In this document: positions 42,992 through 55,110 of the stretch, in pieces
Layout of the letters: each line of letters opens with the position of its first letter
Numbering within the stretch: the first letter of the stretch is position 1
Origin: Gari tellinella
Lineage: Eukaryota; Mollusca; Bivalvia; Cardiida; Psammobiidae
Length of the DNA: 64,000 bases
NCBI GenBank assembly: GCA_922989275.2
Contig: OV277872.1
Span: forward strand, 30,091,619-30,155,618
Reading direction: 5' to 3'
Program-made: the position numbers and the translations under genes
Notes under the pieces: generated by a model
Told to the model about the DNA's origin: nothing
The model's input: only the letters and a program-made list of their open reading frames with translations
The model's database searches: none

Positions 42992-43916
42992 TGTAACCGT
43001 AACGGGTGTTTGTGTGTGGTTCGATCCCCGTTTCAGATGAGATTCCCACGAGGGCGGTTACTCCCTCGAAGGTCCGTATAGGATACTGTTTTACCCCAAT
43101 GTATAGGTATCAGGGAATTGGACAAGTGTCCAACGAGCTGCTATATTTCAGTCTTTTTATTTCTTACCTTTCGGTTATCCCACCGAATCTAAACTTAACA
43201 AACAAAATGGCATATATAGAGCTAATAACAATTTCTATTTATTGTAGTACATGTATTAATGTCGTTCAAGGTCCCCAATAAATCTGACAGTCGCCGACAA
43301 TCAACATCGAACAAAACGGACCATCAACGATAGTCACAATTTTCTTCTTATTGGCAAGATTAAACGAATTAATGCATTTAACGGTAATTCAATGTGATTA
43401 TAATATTAATTATAAGGCCAGGGAGATATTTCTATTGCGTTCAATTTGATTTCAATGGAAGCACATGTGCGATTTCGTGAATTGTCCCGCTACTGGTTAG
43501 TAAATGTTCATTAGAGCTGACCCCAGACTGGAGTGAAGAATTACGTTCTGCACCCGCTTATATACCCGAATAGAGCGGTTCCCGCAACCCTTCTTCAATA
43601 AGAAGGAGGTGGGCAACAGCTCATCCTATTCCTAAGCATCCTATAAAACGATCTCATTGGATAAGATTGTAGTTTAAAGATGGCGGACAAAACGAGCTAT
43701 TTTGGCAGCTCAAATTGAAAACAATGTAAACTTTCACCAATTCCAGGCCAATTAGCGAAGTATATGACTTATGAATAACCTATTTAATGAAGGGATGACA
43801 GGCAGATATAATAACTAACTGCACGTAAGTCTTGAACGTGACTAATGTTCAGTAATCACAAACTATCTATCTATCTATGATGAGTAAAGCAGACGCCGAA
43901 AGGCAAATCTGCTACA
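42992..43916 (-). repeat. Gypsy right LTR (5' LTR), intact
   Basis: 925 bp, TGTAACCGTAACGGG to AATCTGCTACA on the plus strand. On the minus strand it would drive transcription; TATATACCC-like sequence lies near 43,560. Compared with the left LTR it lacks the mariner insertion. Confidence 0.9.
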
Positions 43917-44089
43917 CAATTATAACGGTTTTTAATTGTAGATGTAGAGTATATATCCGAGTATATGTCCGAGCTGCAGAAATATCAACTGCATATGTTT
44001 CCTTTACTGACGTTGATTTATATGATTCATCAAAGTGTCAAACATACAGTTTGTATCTAGGTGAGGTGTATGCTTAAATATACTGTTCA
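43917..44089. other. Flank right of the Gypsy element
   Basis: AT-rich sequence with no match to the missing remainder of element A, so it is not the other half of the interrupted target as seen. Confidence 0.4.
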
Positions 44090-44475
44090 ATAGTGTTTTA
44101 GCGGAAGGGACTTTGCCCCATGATTGGTGCCGAAGTTTAAGTACACCGATCCACAAAAAGGCACACGTGACCAACCTAACAACTACAGGGCCATTTCGGT
44201 ATTTAGTAGCCTCAGTAAGATCTTTGTAAAAAATTGAAGTAATTGCTTGACTTGTTGGGCAGAATCAAACCCAATCATTGAGGAATCACAAGCTAGTTGT
44301 CGCGCCGGTTACTCCAAGCCAGACAGTATATTTAATAATAGTGTTTTGATACAAAAATATTTGTCTAGGAGGAATGGGAGGTTCTATGTAATTTTCATTG
44401 ACTTCTATAAAGCGTTTGAATGTTGCGGCCATCAGCAACAATGGAACAGTTTGGTTAGAAATCACAGTGTATAAA
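44090..44475 (+). pseudogene. LINE reverse transcriptase fragment
   Basis: Plus-strand pieces in two or three frames: LPHDWCRSLSTPIHKK, then NNYRAISVFSSLSKIFVK, WAESNPIIEESQASCRAG and FYVIFIDFYKAFECC. They resemble the same region of element A (DVNNYRGITLVSCLSEIF; AFIDFRKAFDSV). It is decayed and truncated on both sides. Confidence 0.7.
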
Positions 44476-44479
44476 CGAA

Positions 44480-45330
44480 CTGTACTATAACCGGATAGAG
44501 CGACTAGATTTAACAACAATTTTTACATCCCATCAGAATATGCCAATTTCAATTTTTTTTTAAAAAAAATTCAAACAACGATATCAAAGCCATCTTTATT
44601 TGTAACTTGACTAAAATTGCCCAATATACTCTTTATAAACATATCTAGGGATCAATGTCTCAGATTTTTGAAATGCCGCTTCAAACCTTTGTTATGTAAC
44701 ATAAAAGTTTTTTTACGGTTTAAAGTCGCCCACTATTACGTAACGCTTTATAACGACCCACTGGAGCTACTTATAAAATTTCTGAGACACAGTTCCCTCG
44801 AGTACATAATACCCTTTCAGCTGCTTTAAACCGCATGAAAATTGAACCCCAACTGCGAAAGTTAGAAAAAATACCGCTCGCTTCAAATTATATAATGCCG
44901 GAAACTCCAATTAACTGACGGATGTGTCAGTTAGGCTCGCGTGACCGCCCGGTATTCAACAAAGACATTCTTTTTCAACAAATAACATGACCCAGCTGAT
45001 CATCAACCATTTTGTTAAACTCCGCCCCAAATTAACAAAGCCAATCATTCAAAAAAAGATTTTTATGCGGTAAAAGTCGTAAATCACCTCTGACAGCTTC
45101 GGAATAAACCACCTATCTAGTCACGTAATCTACGCAATTGAGGCACCCAGCGGGGATTCTGACGCGTGATTTACCGGTAAAATGACCGAGAAAGCAAGAG
45201 AGAATTTGATAACTTTTAGCAAATACCTTTATCTATCAGGATTTGTAAAAAAGTATAAAACGACTATTTTACCATTTATTTCATACAAAGCTACCTTAAG
45301 CGTATTTTGCGTTGAAAATATTGGTATTGG
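44480..45330. other. Non-coding stretch
   Basis: No exon or known repeat recognised. Confidence 0.35.
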
Positions 45331-45334
45331 TTAC

Positions 45335-45660
45335 AATGGAGCCATCTGATCAGGGTCTTCGCTGTTTGTCACTTTAACATATATTGTAAAAATTAACCCT
45401 TTAAAGTCACAAATGGACCAGAAAATTTGAATTGTCCATTTGAGGTTTCAGGGAAGAAAGGGGATTTAACTATAGATAAACTTAATCAAGGACTTCATTG
45501 CGTGTGCAACCATGAACATAATGTCGGAATCAGCTTGGGGGTTGGAAGGTAGTGGGTTTGATCGCCAGTTGGTACAAGCCAGTGCCGTAAAGTTGTTAGT
45601 AGCAGCTCTGTTCTGGGTCTACATTGTAATAATAATAAAAAAATAATAATCTTATTTGTG
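45335..45660. repeat. Family E fragment followed by a SINE-like piece
   Basis: GAGCCATCTGATCAGGGTCT with CGCTGTTTGTCAC is a partial family E core. From about 45,480 a sequence with GTGGGTTTGATCGCC (poor B box) ends in an AATAATAATAA tail, as some SINEs do. Confidence 0.4.
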
Positions 45661-46185
45661 CACTTGTTTATGAAAACATATGATAATAAATATACATATT
45701 GTTCAAATTATCAAAAACTATATTCACTTTACAAAATAGATATCACATTAAGAAGAAAACATCACAAATAGACTAGTTCAATTGTTATTTTACGCCAATA
45801 TATAATTAGGATATTATGGACATTTAGGAAAAGAAATGGTGCACAGGAGTGCCCGAGAAGTTTTTCCCATAAAGAACAAAACTTATTTCCAACAGGGTCC
45901 AAGCTGTCACATAGGGATCTTGAGTGACATTAATTAAACATATGTGCATTATTGTAAAACGAGTTGGAAGTAAAAGTAAAAGTATCAACTGGAGAGGCAT
46001 GATAATTATCTTTTATTTAGTTCCATAACATTGGATACCTTTCATTTTTGTAAAGTGTTCATACATGCTTGGGGCTTGTTTTCATTTTTTTATAAACATG
46101 ATCTAGTCGTAATTGTTTACATCTATATTCCAAATTTAAAATCTAAGATCTGCCACACGAAGAGATGTTCTACAATGTTAATTAT
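45661..46185. other. Non-coding stretch
   Basis: AT-rich, nothing recognised. Confidence 0.35.
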
Positions 46186-46189
46186 GAAT

Positions 46190-47170
46190 GAAACGCACTT
46201 TGTTTTGTGCAACCTGTAGTGTGTATTAGTTTTTTTAGTAAGATCACAGAGCTACGAGGAGGATCGTTACCTATATGGCATTGTATTAAAAAAGTGTCTT
46301 TCTAAGAGATTTGTTTAAACAATCTTGCTGGCGATATACAATTTAATTCTCGAGTTTATGTTCTTGATAATTTTATTTACAATGGAATCTTCCTGACATG
46401 TCTGCATCTAAACATGAGTCCAGATATTTAACTGCACTTGTAGATTAGATTTCATCACCGTTACATTCACGGAAAAAGTTTTTGATTTTATTTAATTTTA
46501 TTCGAGATCCAAACAAAATACTTTTTTCCGAGATGTAACGAGAGTTTGTTATCGATTAAACAGTTGCTACAGTTTTCTAGTTCTTTTCCTAAAAAACGAC
46601 TGATATAAGATGGATCTTTGTGGGAGAATATAACTTTCATGTATGGATTCAACTATAAATATTTTATCCAAATATTTGTGTCAATGTGGCAATAAAATCT
46701 CCTGTAATGTTTTGACAGTGTTATGCTTATGGAATTTTTCTTTTGTTACTTTCCTAGTTCAGTTAGTTGGTAAATGATCGCTTGTATTCAAAGGAAGTGT
46801 GCCAGACTGTGATATTTTTTTCGGGGTGGCTAAAAAGAACATGGTCTAATAAAGACTGAGTGTTGTTCGTAATTCTAGTAGGACTAGTGATCAGTTGAGT
46901 AAGATTAAACATGTTTAGCAACTTGGTATGATTGTCTAAAAGTCTACCTTTTTTCTTGTTCTAGCAAATGTTAAAATCACGTAAAACGAATCATTCTATA
47001 TCACTTCTGATTTTCAAATCATTATTCAAATTCTTCATTAAAATCATTTTGCTTTGGTGGCCTGTAACAAGAACATATTGGAATTGGTTTGGTTTGCGCT
47101 GGATATATTTCTATCCACACCGCTTAAATTTTGTCACTCTGTCATTCTGTTTAGCAAATTGTCAAAAGGA
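46190..47170 (-). pseudogene. Decayed CR1/Jockey-like LINE with internal deletion
   Basis: Minus strand: WIEIYPAQTKPIPICSCYRP, then LRDFNIC and MFNLTQLITSPTRITNNTQS with LLDHVLF, all from the endonuclease. The reverse transcriptase palm is missing, and the next recognisable piece is its thumb (LSLHLGK, ILFGSRIKLNKIKNFF, AVKYLDSCLDADMSG). Several stops. Confidence 0.65.
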
Positions 47171-47179
47171 GGCACTGTC

Positions 47180-47767
47180 AGGTAAAGGGTTGAAAAGACA
47201 TTTACTTAATTTTGTTAAAGTAAAAAAGGTGCGTTTTGGACGTAAAACGACCCCAGAGTCGTCTGAAATCGTTACCGTAAGATCGCTATAATTGATACAG
47301 TATATATACTTCAATTTTTTTTTTTTTTTATTATTTATTAAAGTGTCACATATAAAAGTTACATCATTCAATTACAATAAATATTTCTTGGTAAACTTTT
47401 ATACTCGGCCGTTAGTCGACCTATGAGATACTAGTATCACGTGCATGTACATAAAATAACAATTAAAATGAATGTAGTAAGTGCTAATCGGTATGATTGG
47501 AAAACCGGTGAATATTTTTTAATTATATAAAAGCTATTTAAAAAGAAATTTATCTTTAAAATTCTGACTTTTGTATATAATGCAACCGCATACAGTAAAA
47601 AATGTTTTTATGAGATCATGTATTATCTAGAATCAGATTCTAAATAAACAGATTAGCACTTTCCACATACAATAGAGGTTAAACTTGTTTATATCATAGA
47701 TAAAAATTTACTATTCATATCGGTATTTATAAAACGTAGTGATACTGAAACATTAAGATATATTTAA
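47180..47767. other. Non-coding stretch
   Basis: AT-rich with a T run near 47,320; nothing recognised. Confidence 0.35.
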
Positions 47768-47942
47768 CCCGTCTATGCCCATTGTCCATTAATTTGGACG
47801 TAAGCAAACAGTGTAGACCCAAAATCAGATTGTTCCCACAGGAGCCGTCCGATCTGGTTCTACACTATTTGCTTTTGCTAGGTATTGAATGAGCGGTATA
47901 ATCATACCGGGTCGTTTCATTAGGAATTTGGGCACACATGGG
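47768..47942. mobile_element. MITE family E, clean TTAA copy
   Basis: TTAA at 47,764-47,767 and 47,943-47,946; ends CCCGTCTATGCCC and GGGCACACATGGG. The core AGCAAACAGTGTAGACCC pairs with GGTTCTACACTATTTGC. Confidence 0.8.
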
Positions 47943-48133
47943 TTAAACAATTGATAAACTTCTACGAGTCATCATTTTTTGTAAACATGATGCAATTTTA
48001 GATTGTAAGTGATCTGCAGTCATAAGGTATATTCGTTTATGTTCTGAACTATATGTGTTAAAGTATATATTTCCCTTTGAGGCTGTGCTGAAAAGATTAT
48101 ATCTTAAATCATCGAAATATGCGCAATTTATTT

Positions 48134-48301
48134 AAGAAATGAATTGCGTTCTTCCGGATTTCATGAGCTGATGGCACTTCCATGCTGTTACTAGCAAAGT
48201 GAAGCGAGAAGCCCGAAGGGCTTCTCGCTTAACTTTGCTAGTAACAGCATGGAAGTGCCATCAGCTCATGAATGCCGGAAGTACGCAATTTATTTCTTAT
48301 A
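48134..48301. repeat. 168-bp near-perfect palindrome
   Basis: Arms AAGAAATGAATTGCG, CATGAGCTGATGGCACTTCC, ATGCTGTTACTAGCAAAGT and AAGCGAGAAGCCC, with their inverses and centre GAAGGG. Only a few mismatches over about 80 bp per arm. No relation to the other hairpins in the window. A foldback element or a long hairpin RNA source; target duplication not clear. Confidence 0.85.
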
Positions 48302-48742
48302 TTTATATGCCATTGTGAGCTGAGAAATGAACCAGAAATGTACATAACCGTTCTAATAGACACTTTGCCCGTTGCTATGCTGTTGCTATCGTAGTAACGA
48401 TCTCTATATATGGACTGAAAATAATCCCAATCACATATTATAATTACTGGATAAATTTAGACTTTCAACCGGTAAACTTTCTTGTTATGTTTAAAACCCC
48501 TTTTGAGACATTTAAAAGCACACGAATTTACGAAATACTTGTATTATAAGCATCTTAAATTTAGTTCGCGTTTTTTAAAACCGATTTACTCACACGCCAT
48601 ATTTGATTACTCCGCGTTAACCGCGCCTACCATACGGACTTCTCTGTATCGATTTGAAAGTGATCAGTATAGCTCCGCCCCTAAACCAGCTGGTTAGAAC
48701 TGGATTTTAAGTGAACATTCATTGAAATATGCAACTCTGTTT

Positions 48743-51700
48743 TTAGAATAGTGTTATATAAGGACAATGCGAAGCGAATGTAAATATTAAAAAATGAGTT
48801 TCATCTTCAACTTCGCCAGATGAGCAATATTTACAAGTTCTTTGATTCACCAGGGTTTTTGGACGGGTGTACCTTCCCGTTTCAATTGCTAGAGGATGGT
48901 TACATCTACGAAACTTGGCTAAAACTCTACGTTGGTCTTTTCTCAAATTAGATTTGACATAATGCTCAGTCTGTAGTTTATCTTTGTATAATATATACGT
49001 TCTTAGTTTATTTCCATTATTTTCATTTCCATTTCTATTTAAGTGTGTCATCCATTCACTATGTTCTTTTAATGTCAGTTTTTCTTTTACTTTTTGAATA
49101 CAATTACTTTTACAAGGACTTTCACATAGCATACTATCAGTTATTTGTAAGTCGTTTATAAATCTAATCATATTTTTCTCCCAAGAATTAGTTACCGTTA
49201 AGGACCAATCGTGAACTTTACGACACAATCTATTAGTAGACATATTCTTTACTCTACACCAGAGTCTAACCATTTCAATTTTTTGTTTTACTTTACACGA
49301 AACCCATCCCCATATCTCCTTTTGTAGCAATATTTGAGGCGTTCTTAGAGGTGCCTAGGAAATATCTACATGCTTTATTTAAGACTGTGTCTACTTCAGA
49401 GTAGTAACGATGGCCCCAAATTCCAGCTCCATAAAAAAGTACAGGTTCAACAATAGTTTCTATAAGTTTAGTGTATACGTCATATGCCATTCCACCAGCG
49501 TTAATATACTTCGTGTACACCGCACCAAGCGCTCTACTCGCTGATTTTGTTATTTCACGTACTGATTTAGAAAGATCTAAGAATTAATCAAACCAGAACC
49601 CAAGGTATTAATAAGTCGACTCATATTCAAAAGTGATATCACCACATTCAAATAAAAAGTTAGACCTTTCCTTTGACTTATTTCTAAAGTGTAAAACTTT
49701 TGTTTTCTTTTCATTTATAGATAAACGCCACTTTTTGCACCAGGCGTGTTATTTGTTAACCATTGAATGTAATTTGGTTTCATCCGATGCGAGCAGAATT
49801 ACGTCATCAGCATACATTAAAATCGATACCATGACGTCATCAATATTAATGCCACTGTCAATTTCATTTATGTCTTGGACTAGATCATTAATATAAACGG
49901 AAAATAATGTAGGTGATAAATTCCAGCCTTGTTTTAACCCTCTTGTGACTGGGAAACAATCGGTTAAAGAGCTATTAAGTTTAACTGAACACGAAACTGA
50001 TTCATAAAGGTACTGTATTGCACTTAGTATTTTACCATGCAAACCTATAAATTTTAATTTATACCATAAGCAATCACGTTCAACAGAATTAAATGCTTTT
50101 TTAAAATCTACGAAACATGCAAATGTTTCCTTTTTCTTAGCTTTACGATTTTTTACAATACTGTATAGTGTATATATGTGATCTAGACAACTTTGTTTTT
50201 TCTTAAAGCCGTTTTGAGCGTCAGATAAAAAGTTATTGGCATCTAACCATTTACAGAGTCTTTCATTTAAGATATTCGTATAAATTTTACATGGAACCGA
50301 TATTAAAGAAATAGGTCTGTAATTCAGTGGTACTATTGGGTCATCAGATTTAAAAATTGGATTAATGATACTCTTCATCCACTCATCTGGTACTTTACCA
50401 GTGTTAAATGAATACGTTATCAAATTGTATAGAATATCAATGCAAATGTCGTTGCGTAAAACGTCCCCAGGAATACCATCGTTACCACATGCTTTCCTTA
50501 ACTTGGTCTTATAGATAGATGCCTTAACTTCATCTCTCGTGATGGGAGTATTTAAAAACTCACAATCTAGTTTCTGAAATAGTACACCATTTGCAGTATT
50601 CAATGTGTGCTTGATAGTAGTCAAATATTGATCATCAAATGAATGTAGATCGACTTTATTATATAAATCATCATAATCCATTTTCCATTTCTCTAAAACA
50701 TCGCCTGTGCCATTAATAATTATGCCATTTTCATCTAAAACTTCCATTTGAATATTGTGTCCTCTTCCATTAGCCAAACTCAATTTGCCAATTTCTTTCC
50801 AGAAATTTCTAGAATTTGACTTTTCAAAAAAGTGATCATGCAGTTTCATTTGTTCGGCCAATTGATAATTTCGTTTCTCTCTTCTTAATAGCCTATTACA
50901 TCTTTTCTTATTGGGCAATAAATCTCCCGCTTACGTTCCTGTTATTATCTTTACAATTCAACCATTGTTTTTCAAGTACACATGATTCATCCCACTTGGA
51001 TTGTAGACCAGTTGTCCAGTATGGTTTTTGGTTAGACTTGTGTCTTTTTGTACCACTATTGGTATGGGAATTACATGTCTTTAGCTTGGACTTCATTTCT
51101 GACTTTATCAAGCTAGTAAAACTTTTATATGCACTATTTAAATCTGAATCTTGACTAATAGCATTTTCAATTGCATTAATAGTATCACTTATTGCTGTTA
51201 ATGCATTTTCGTCGTTTAAAAATGTCACTGGTATCTTAGTGAGATTGTACTTAGCGTTCTCAATATTACTCAAATCAGAAGTATTCTCCTTCGATGTTTC
51301 AGATGTTTCGATAATTAATTCAAAAGATAAAAGTGAATGATCTGGAAGGTGCTCATAACCATGAAGGTTAAAATCACGTATCATGTCATTTACACTTTCT
51401 ACCCTAAAGTCTGTACATCTCGCCAACATATAATGTGGCACAACCATATAATCTACAACAGATTTACCTAACGGCGATATACAAGTGTAATTGTTAATTC
51501 CACCCCTGCCATTTAACATACATAGGTTACAATCTATTAAAAAGTCAATAAATTGATGTCCATATTTGTTCGTGTGTGTATCAACAACGTCTCTCGGGGG
51601 GATATTATCAACACCTTCAATATAGTCACTCTCCTCCCCACATCGTGCGTTAAAATCGCCACATATTATAAAATCACCTTCACATTGGATTTCATAAATC

Positions 51701-52118
51701 TGTTTCATAGCATTTGCAAAAAACTCAGCAGAGTCACAAGCTCTACTAGAGGCAACTGGCGGTAAATAGCAAACACATACATTTATAATAGATGATGTAT
51801 ACTTATTACGAAGTTTGATCCATAAAATATTTTCAAACTCGTCATTTATCGTAAATGTGTAACCATTTAAAAATGAGTTTTTAATCAGAAAACCAATGCC
51901 ACCGGACCCACGTTTGGCATTTGGATGTAAGTTTACTCTGTTTTTCCCAATGAAAGTATAACCTTCAATATTTATTTGTTGATCGTCCTTTAGAAATGTT
52001 TCACATATTGCTAAAATATCTAAGTCAGTAAAATGAGCAATATTTGTTCAAAAACACTGTTATCATTATTTGCTGTAGACCAACCTCTGACATTCCACAC
52101 TCCGACCTTTATACAACC
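48743..52118 (-). pseudogene. Element C ORF2: endonuclease and reverse transcriptase
   Basis: Begins directly after the ORF1 stop with KVGVWNVRGWS, the endonuclease start. A shift near 52,040 precedes LDILAICETFLKDD. Then come KRGSGGIGFLIKN, GDFNARCGEE and LPDHSLLSF. The reverse transcriptase (from about 50,918) has FACFVDFKKAFNSV, RGLKQGWNLSPTLFSVYIND and MYADDVILLAS (YADD). A stop at 49,749, a frame loss to about 49,520, and an overlap of two frames near 49,300 follow. The last part (RTCKYCSSGEVEDETHFL) is the Cys/His-rich tail common in this kind of element. Inactive by several breaks. Confidence 0.8.
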
Positions 52119-52997
52119 CTAGTGAACATTCCTAACATTGGATGTATTTATGAGTCTACCATTGATGGAGATGAAATACTTGTCACGTTTACCAAGTTCG
52201 TTGAGCACAGTTAGCAAATTCGCCTCACCAATACGAGTGTCAAGTGGGCGAGACTCTTCAATGTAAATGTTTCTAAATTTCTGGATTGGCCTAAGTTTTC
52301 TTTTGTTTGCTAAGATCAGGTCCTTCTGTTCAACTGATTCGACCGTAGCGATCATCACTCCTGGTTTGTTTTACCTGGAAGGTTTACGCACACTCTTAGT
52401 GACTTTAATGGCCTTGAGTTTAAGCCCGTCACGAACTATGGCGTTAACTATATTTAATGTCACTTTTTTGTCTTTTGACTCCTGCGGGTCAACTGCACAG
52501 TTTTTAAAAACAAGCTCATGATTGACAACACCATTTGATTTTGCGACATCGGCATAGGATTTCTTTATTTCAGAAATATCTTTTTTCATTTCTTGGAAAC
52601 CCAAATCGTGTTTGTGTTTGTTTGTGTTCTCTTTCACTTTTTCATTAATTTTATTTTCAATTTTGTTTTCCAAGGATTTCATGATCTTTTGTTCTAATTT
52701 GTTCGAAAGACCATCAATTCTTCGGTTAAAGTCATCTTTTACCGACATAATCTTGTCATGTACAACTTTCAAAATAGCGTCTTTGATCTTTAGTTCAAAA
52801 GTTTCGAATTTACTTTCAAGTGTTTCGGTTAATTCAGTCTTTATTTCTGTTTTGAAGCTTACAAATTCTGCCTTCAGAATAGAAACGACGTCAAAATTAA
52901 CGTCATCACTGTTTGATGTTACAGATTTCGGCCTTTTGCAAGATTCAGTCAATTCAGAATCACTTGTCGAATCGTCCGAACTGTGTCTCTTCCTCAC
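52119..52997 (-). pseudogene. Element C ORF1, one stop
   Basis: Minus-strand frame MRKRHSSDDSTSDSELTES, then a long Lys/Glu coiled coil (KAEFVSFKTEIKTELTETLE to about residue 150). A small domain follows (VTLNIVNAIVRDGLKLKAIK) and a C-terminal part (MIATVESVEQKDLILANKRK, ISINGRLINTSNVRNVH). A single TAA at 52,371-52,373 interrupts the frame. It ends in TAG at 52,119-52,121, with ORF2 continuing in the same frame. Probably an RNA-binding trimer-forming protein by analogy with LINE ORF1. Confidence 0.75.
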
Positions 52998-53399
52998 TGA
53001 CGGGGTAGAGTCTACATTGTTATGAACTGTTGTTTACAACTGTAGCAGGCGTCATGACGCTTTGTACAAATTCAGCGTCGTCTGAGTTATGTTGCTTCTG
53101 TGACATCTTACTGTCTCTGATTTCAAATAAAGGTTACACAGCACAGTATATCCACGATTTACTTATAAACCTTAACACCTCTATTGTCACATCTATTGTC
53201 CAGCAACAATCAATATTGAGGGCAAGTGCACTCTATTGTCCAGTGAAAAGTGATCACTACTGACCACTGATGGATAACAATAGAATTTCAAAAATCGTCA
53301 AATGCACAACATTCTTATAACTTTTGTAAAATCTGAATCAGCAGATTTTGCTTTATGTTTGTCTTGCGTGTTGTTTTGTATTTGGTGTGTAGATGAAGG

Positions 53400-53475
53400 A
53401 ATGGTATTGCGTGTGTGTGTGTGTTTGTTGTGGTATGACTGTGTGTGTGTATTCTGCTTGAGAGGTGGGTGTATT
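53400..53475. repeat. GT-rich microsatellite
   Basis: GTGTGTGTGTGTG tracts interrupted by TTTGTTGTGG and ACTGT. Confidence 0.8.
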
Positions 53476-53479
53476 GTTT

Positions 53480-53983
53480 GTGTTACGTTTCCTGCTTGAG
53501 TCTTCCGTATTTATTTGCAGAGCGTTCATTTACACAATACTCACAGTTTTAATAGTTTCAACAAATTTCTACAAACTATATAATTTCCCAATTTCTTTAG
53601 CACGATAAACTTTCGACTACCAATAACACCCGGTCACGTGATCATCATTATAAACTAACTCTGTCCTGTACACCAATTAACTTGCGGATTGTTACGAAAT
53701 GAATTGATATTGTTAGGCGTTCAAGTGAAATGAACGACAGCAAATTATCGGCCAATTCCATGAATCGCGCTAGAATCTGCTCCTGTCTTATATTTACAAC
53801 GTATTGACTGTAATTTCTAATATTAGATTAAAATTTGGTAAGTATGCATGTATGTGTAATCCACAAATAAGGAACAGCCATGACCGACTTAATTAAATGG
53901 GGCGATTGTAAATATTTGTTGTTAATGTTCAGTTCCTGCTAAGGATTAATGCCCTATGAGCTATCCTTTATGGCGTCGTCCTA
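53480..53983. other. Non-coding stretch
   Basis: No exon or known repeat recognised. Confidence 0.35.
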
Positions 53984-54316
53984 CAGTACTGAACCTTATT
54001 AAATTTAATTGATAATCGCAAGCGAATTGCCATCGAATTGCCATCGAATCGCCATCAAATCGGGCGCTTCAAAAAGCAAACCGTGTTCTTGAGTCGTTTC
54101 ACGCGATTTTGCCGAAGCGGTTGTGATAAAAATTGAATCGAAAACATTAACAAAGGCATATTTGCAACTATTTGTGAGATACACAATTCAGGCAAACTTA
54201 ACGCGTTAATTGCGATTGAAAATATTCACAAGCGAATTGCCATCGAATTGCAAGCGAATTGCCATCGAATTGCAAGCGAATGGCAAAAATTGTTAATTTA
54301 ATAACGTTCAGTACTG
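53984..54316. mobile_element. TA-flanked MITE with 12-bp minisatellite
   Basis: Ends CAGTACTGAAC and GTTCAGTACTG with TA on both sides; the inner arms share TTATTAAATT. Inside, GAATTGCCATC and AAGCGAATTGC repeat near both ends (54,018-54,060 and 54,225-54,285). Non-coding. Confidence 0.8.
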
Positions 54317-54319
54317 TAC

Positions 54320-54784
54320 CATGTTGATATACTGAGTTCCAATGGTGACGAAATATGTACCATGTGCTGGACCCAAAGTTGTACAAGTTTTATTAACAAA
54401 AGACGACAAAGACACCTCCAATGTCCGGCGCGTTTTAGGGCCACACCCGTCGATGTTGGTATAGGGTTCAGCCATTGGCTAAGAATATCACGCTTAACCA
54501 TGAACTGAACCACAGGTTGTTCTCTCGAGTAGACGTTTTGTACCATTATTCTATTTATATTACAAGGTATATAACTCGACATGTCTAATTCGGACACGGA
54601 CTGGTCCTGGAAATAGTTAGGTATCAGCTTATACTCGCAATTACATAAATGAAATGCAATTCATTACACAAAAGGAATATAAACGTTAGATCTAATTACC
54701 GGTCAATGTCAAACAGGAATAGTGTAGTTCAAACAATCATACAGAATCTAACCGTTACATTTTGTTGATTTCAAAACGAAACCA
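54320..54784. other. Non-coding stretch
   Basis: Nothing recognised; an open minus-strand frame over 54,298-54,597 has no domain. Confidence 0.35.
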
Positions 54785-54910
54785 AACTTACTTTGGAATC
54801 AATGATTTCAGCGCATTTACAGTTGAAAGTTGAATTCCGCTTAAGCTGGTGCTAGGGGGTGTGAGCATTGTTGCATATTTCAGTATAGCTCATGAGCAGA
54901 CTCAATTAAT
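54785..54910. repeat. Inverted partial copy of the 282-bp unit
   Basis: TTTACAGTTGAAAGTTGAAT, CGCTTAAGC and GCATATTTCAGTAT are the inverse of part of the tandem array at 55,200-56,005, about 300 bases away. Confidence 0.8.
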
Positions 54911-55110
54911 TATCGAAAGTGTTCTGCCATATTTCATTACACACTGTAATCTTCTAACCGGGTCGACGTTTTCCTTACACGACCAAACCTCGAGTAATCC
55001 ACTTCTTGCTCAACACTGGAACTCTCTTTTTCTAGCAAATGAGTTTTGCCTTGCTACCTTTCAGTATCGTCTATTCTCGAAGTCGTTACAGACGTCTAAT
55101 CACAAGATAG

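Larger units (their letters stand above)
22566..43916 (-). mobile_element. Gypsy-type LTR retrotransposon with nested insertions
   Basis: Two LTRs of about 925 bp (left 22,566-24,976 including a mariner insertion; right 42,992-43,916) begin TGTAACCGTAACGGG and end AATCTGCTACA. On the minus strand between them lie gag, protease, reverse transcriptase, RNase H and integrase in Gypsy order, then an extra zinc-finger ORF. A 9.4-kb DDE element splits the reverse transcriptase. Without insertions the element would be about 10.4 kb. All main genes carry stops or shifts, so this copy is dead. No target duplication is visible (TCTTC left, CAATT right). Confidence 0.9.
48743..53290 (-). mobile_element. 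Non-LTR retrotransposon C, nearly complete
   Basis: About 4.5 kb on the minus strand with leader, ORF1, endonuclease, reverse transcriptase and C-terminal region. The 3' boundary is uncertain, since no tail was recognised just below 48,743. The 5' limit is set by the loss of similarity to any coding or leader feature near 53,290 and is approximate. Confidence 0.75.

Noticed and set aside
22580..43281. Similar 88-91-residue frames at 22,580 and 43,006
   Set aside because: Both lie in the two copies of the Gypsy LTR on the non-coding strand.
46968..47291. 107-residue plus-strand frame
   Set aside because: It is antisense to a decayed LINE endonuclease that gives clear motifs on the minus strand.
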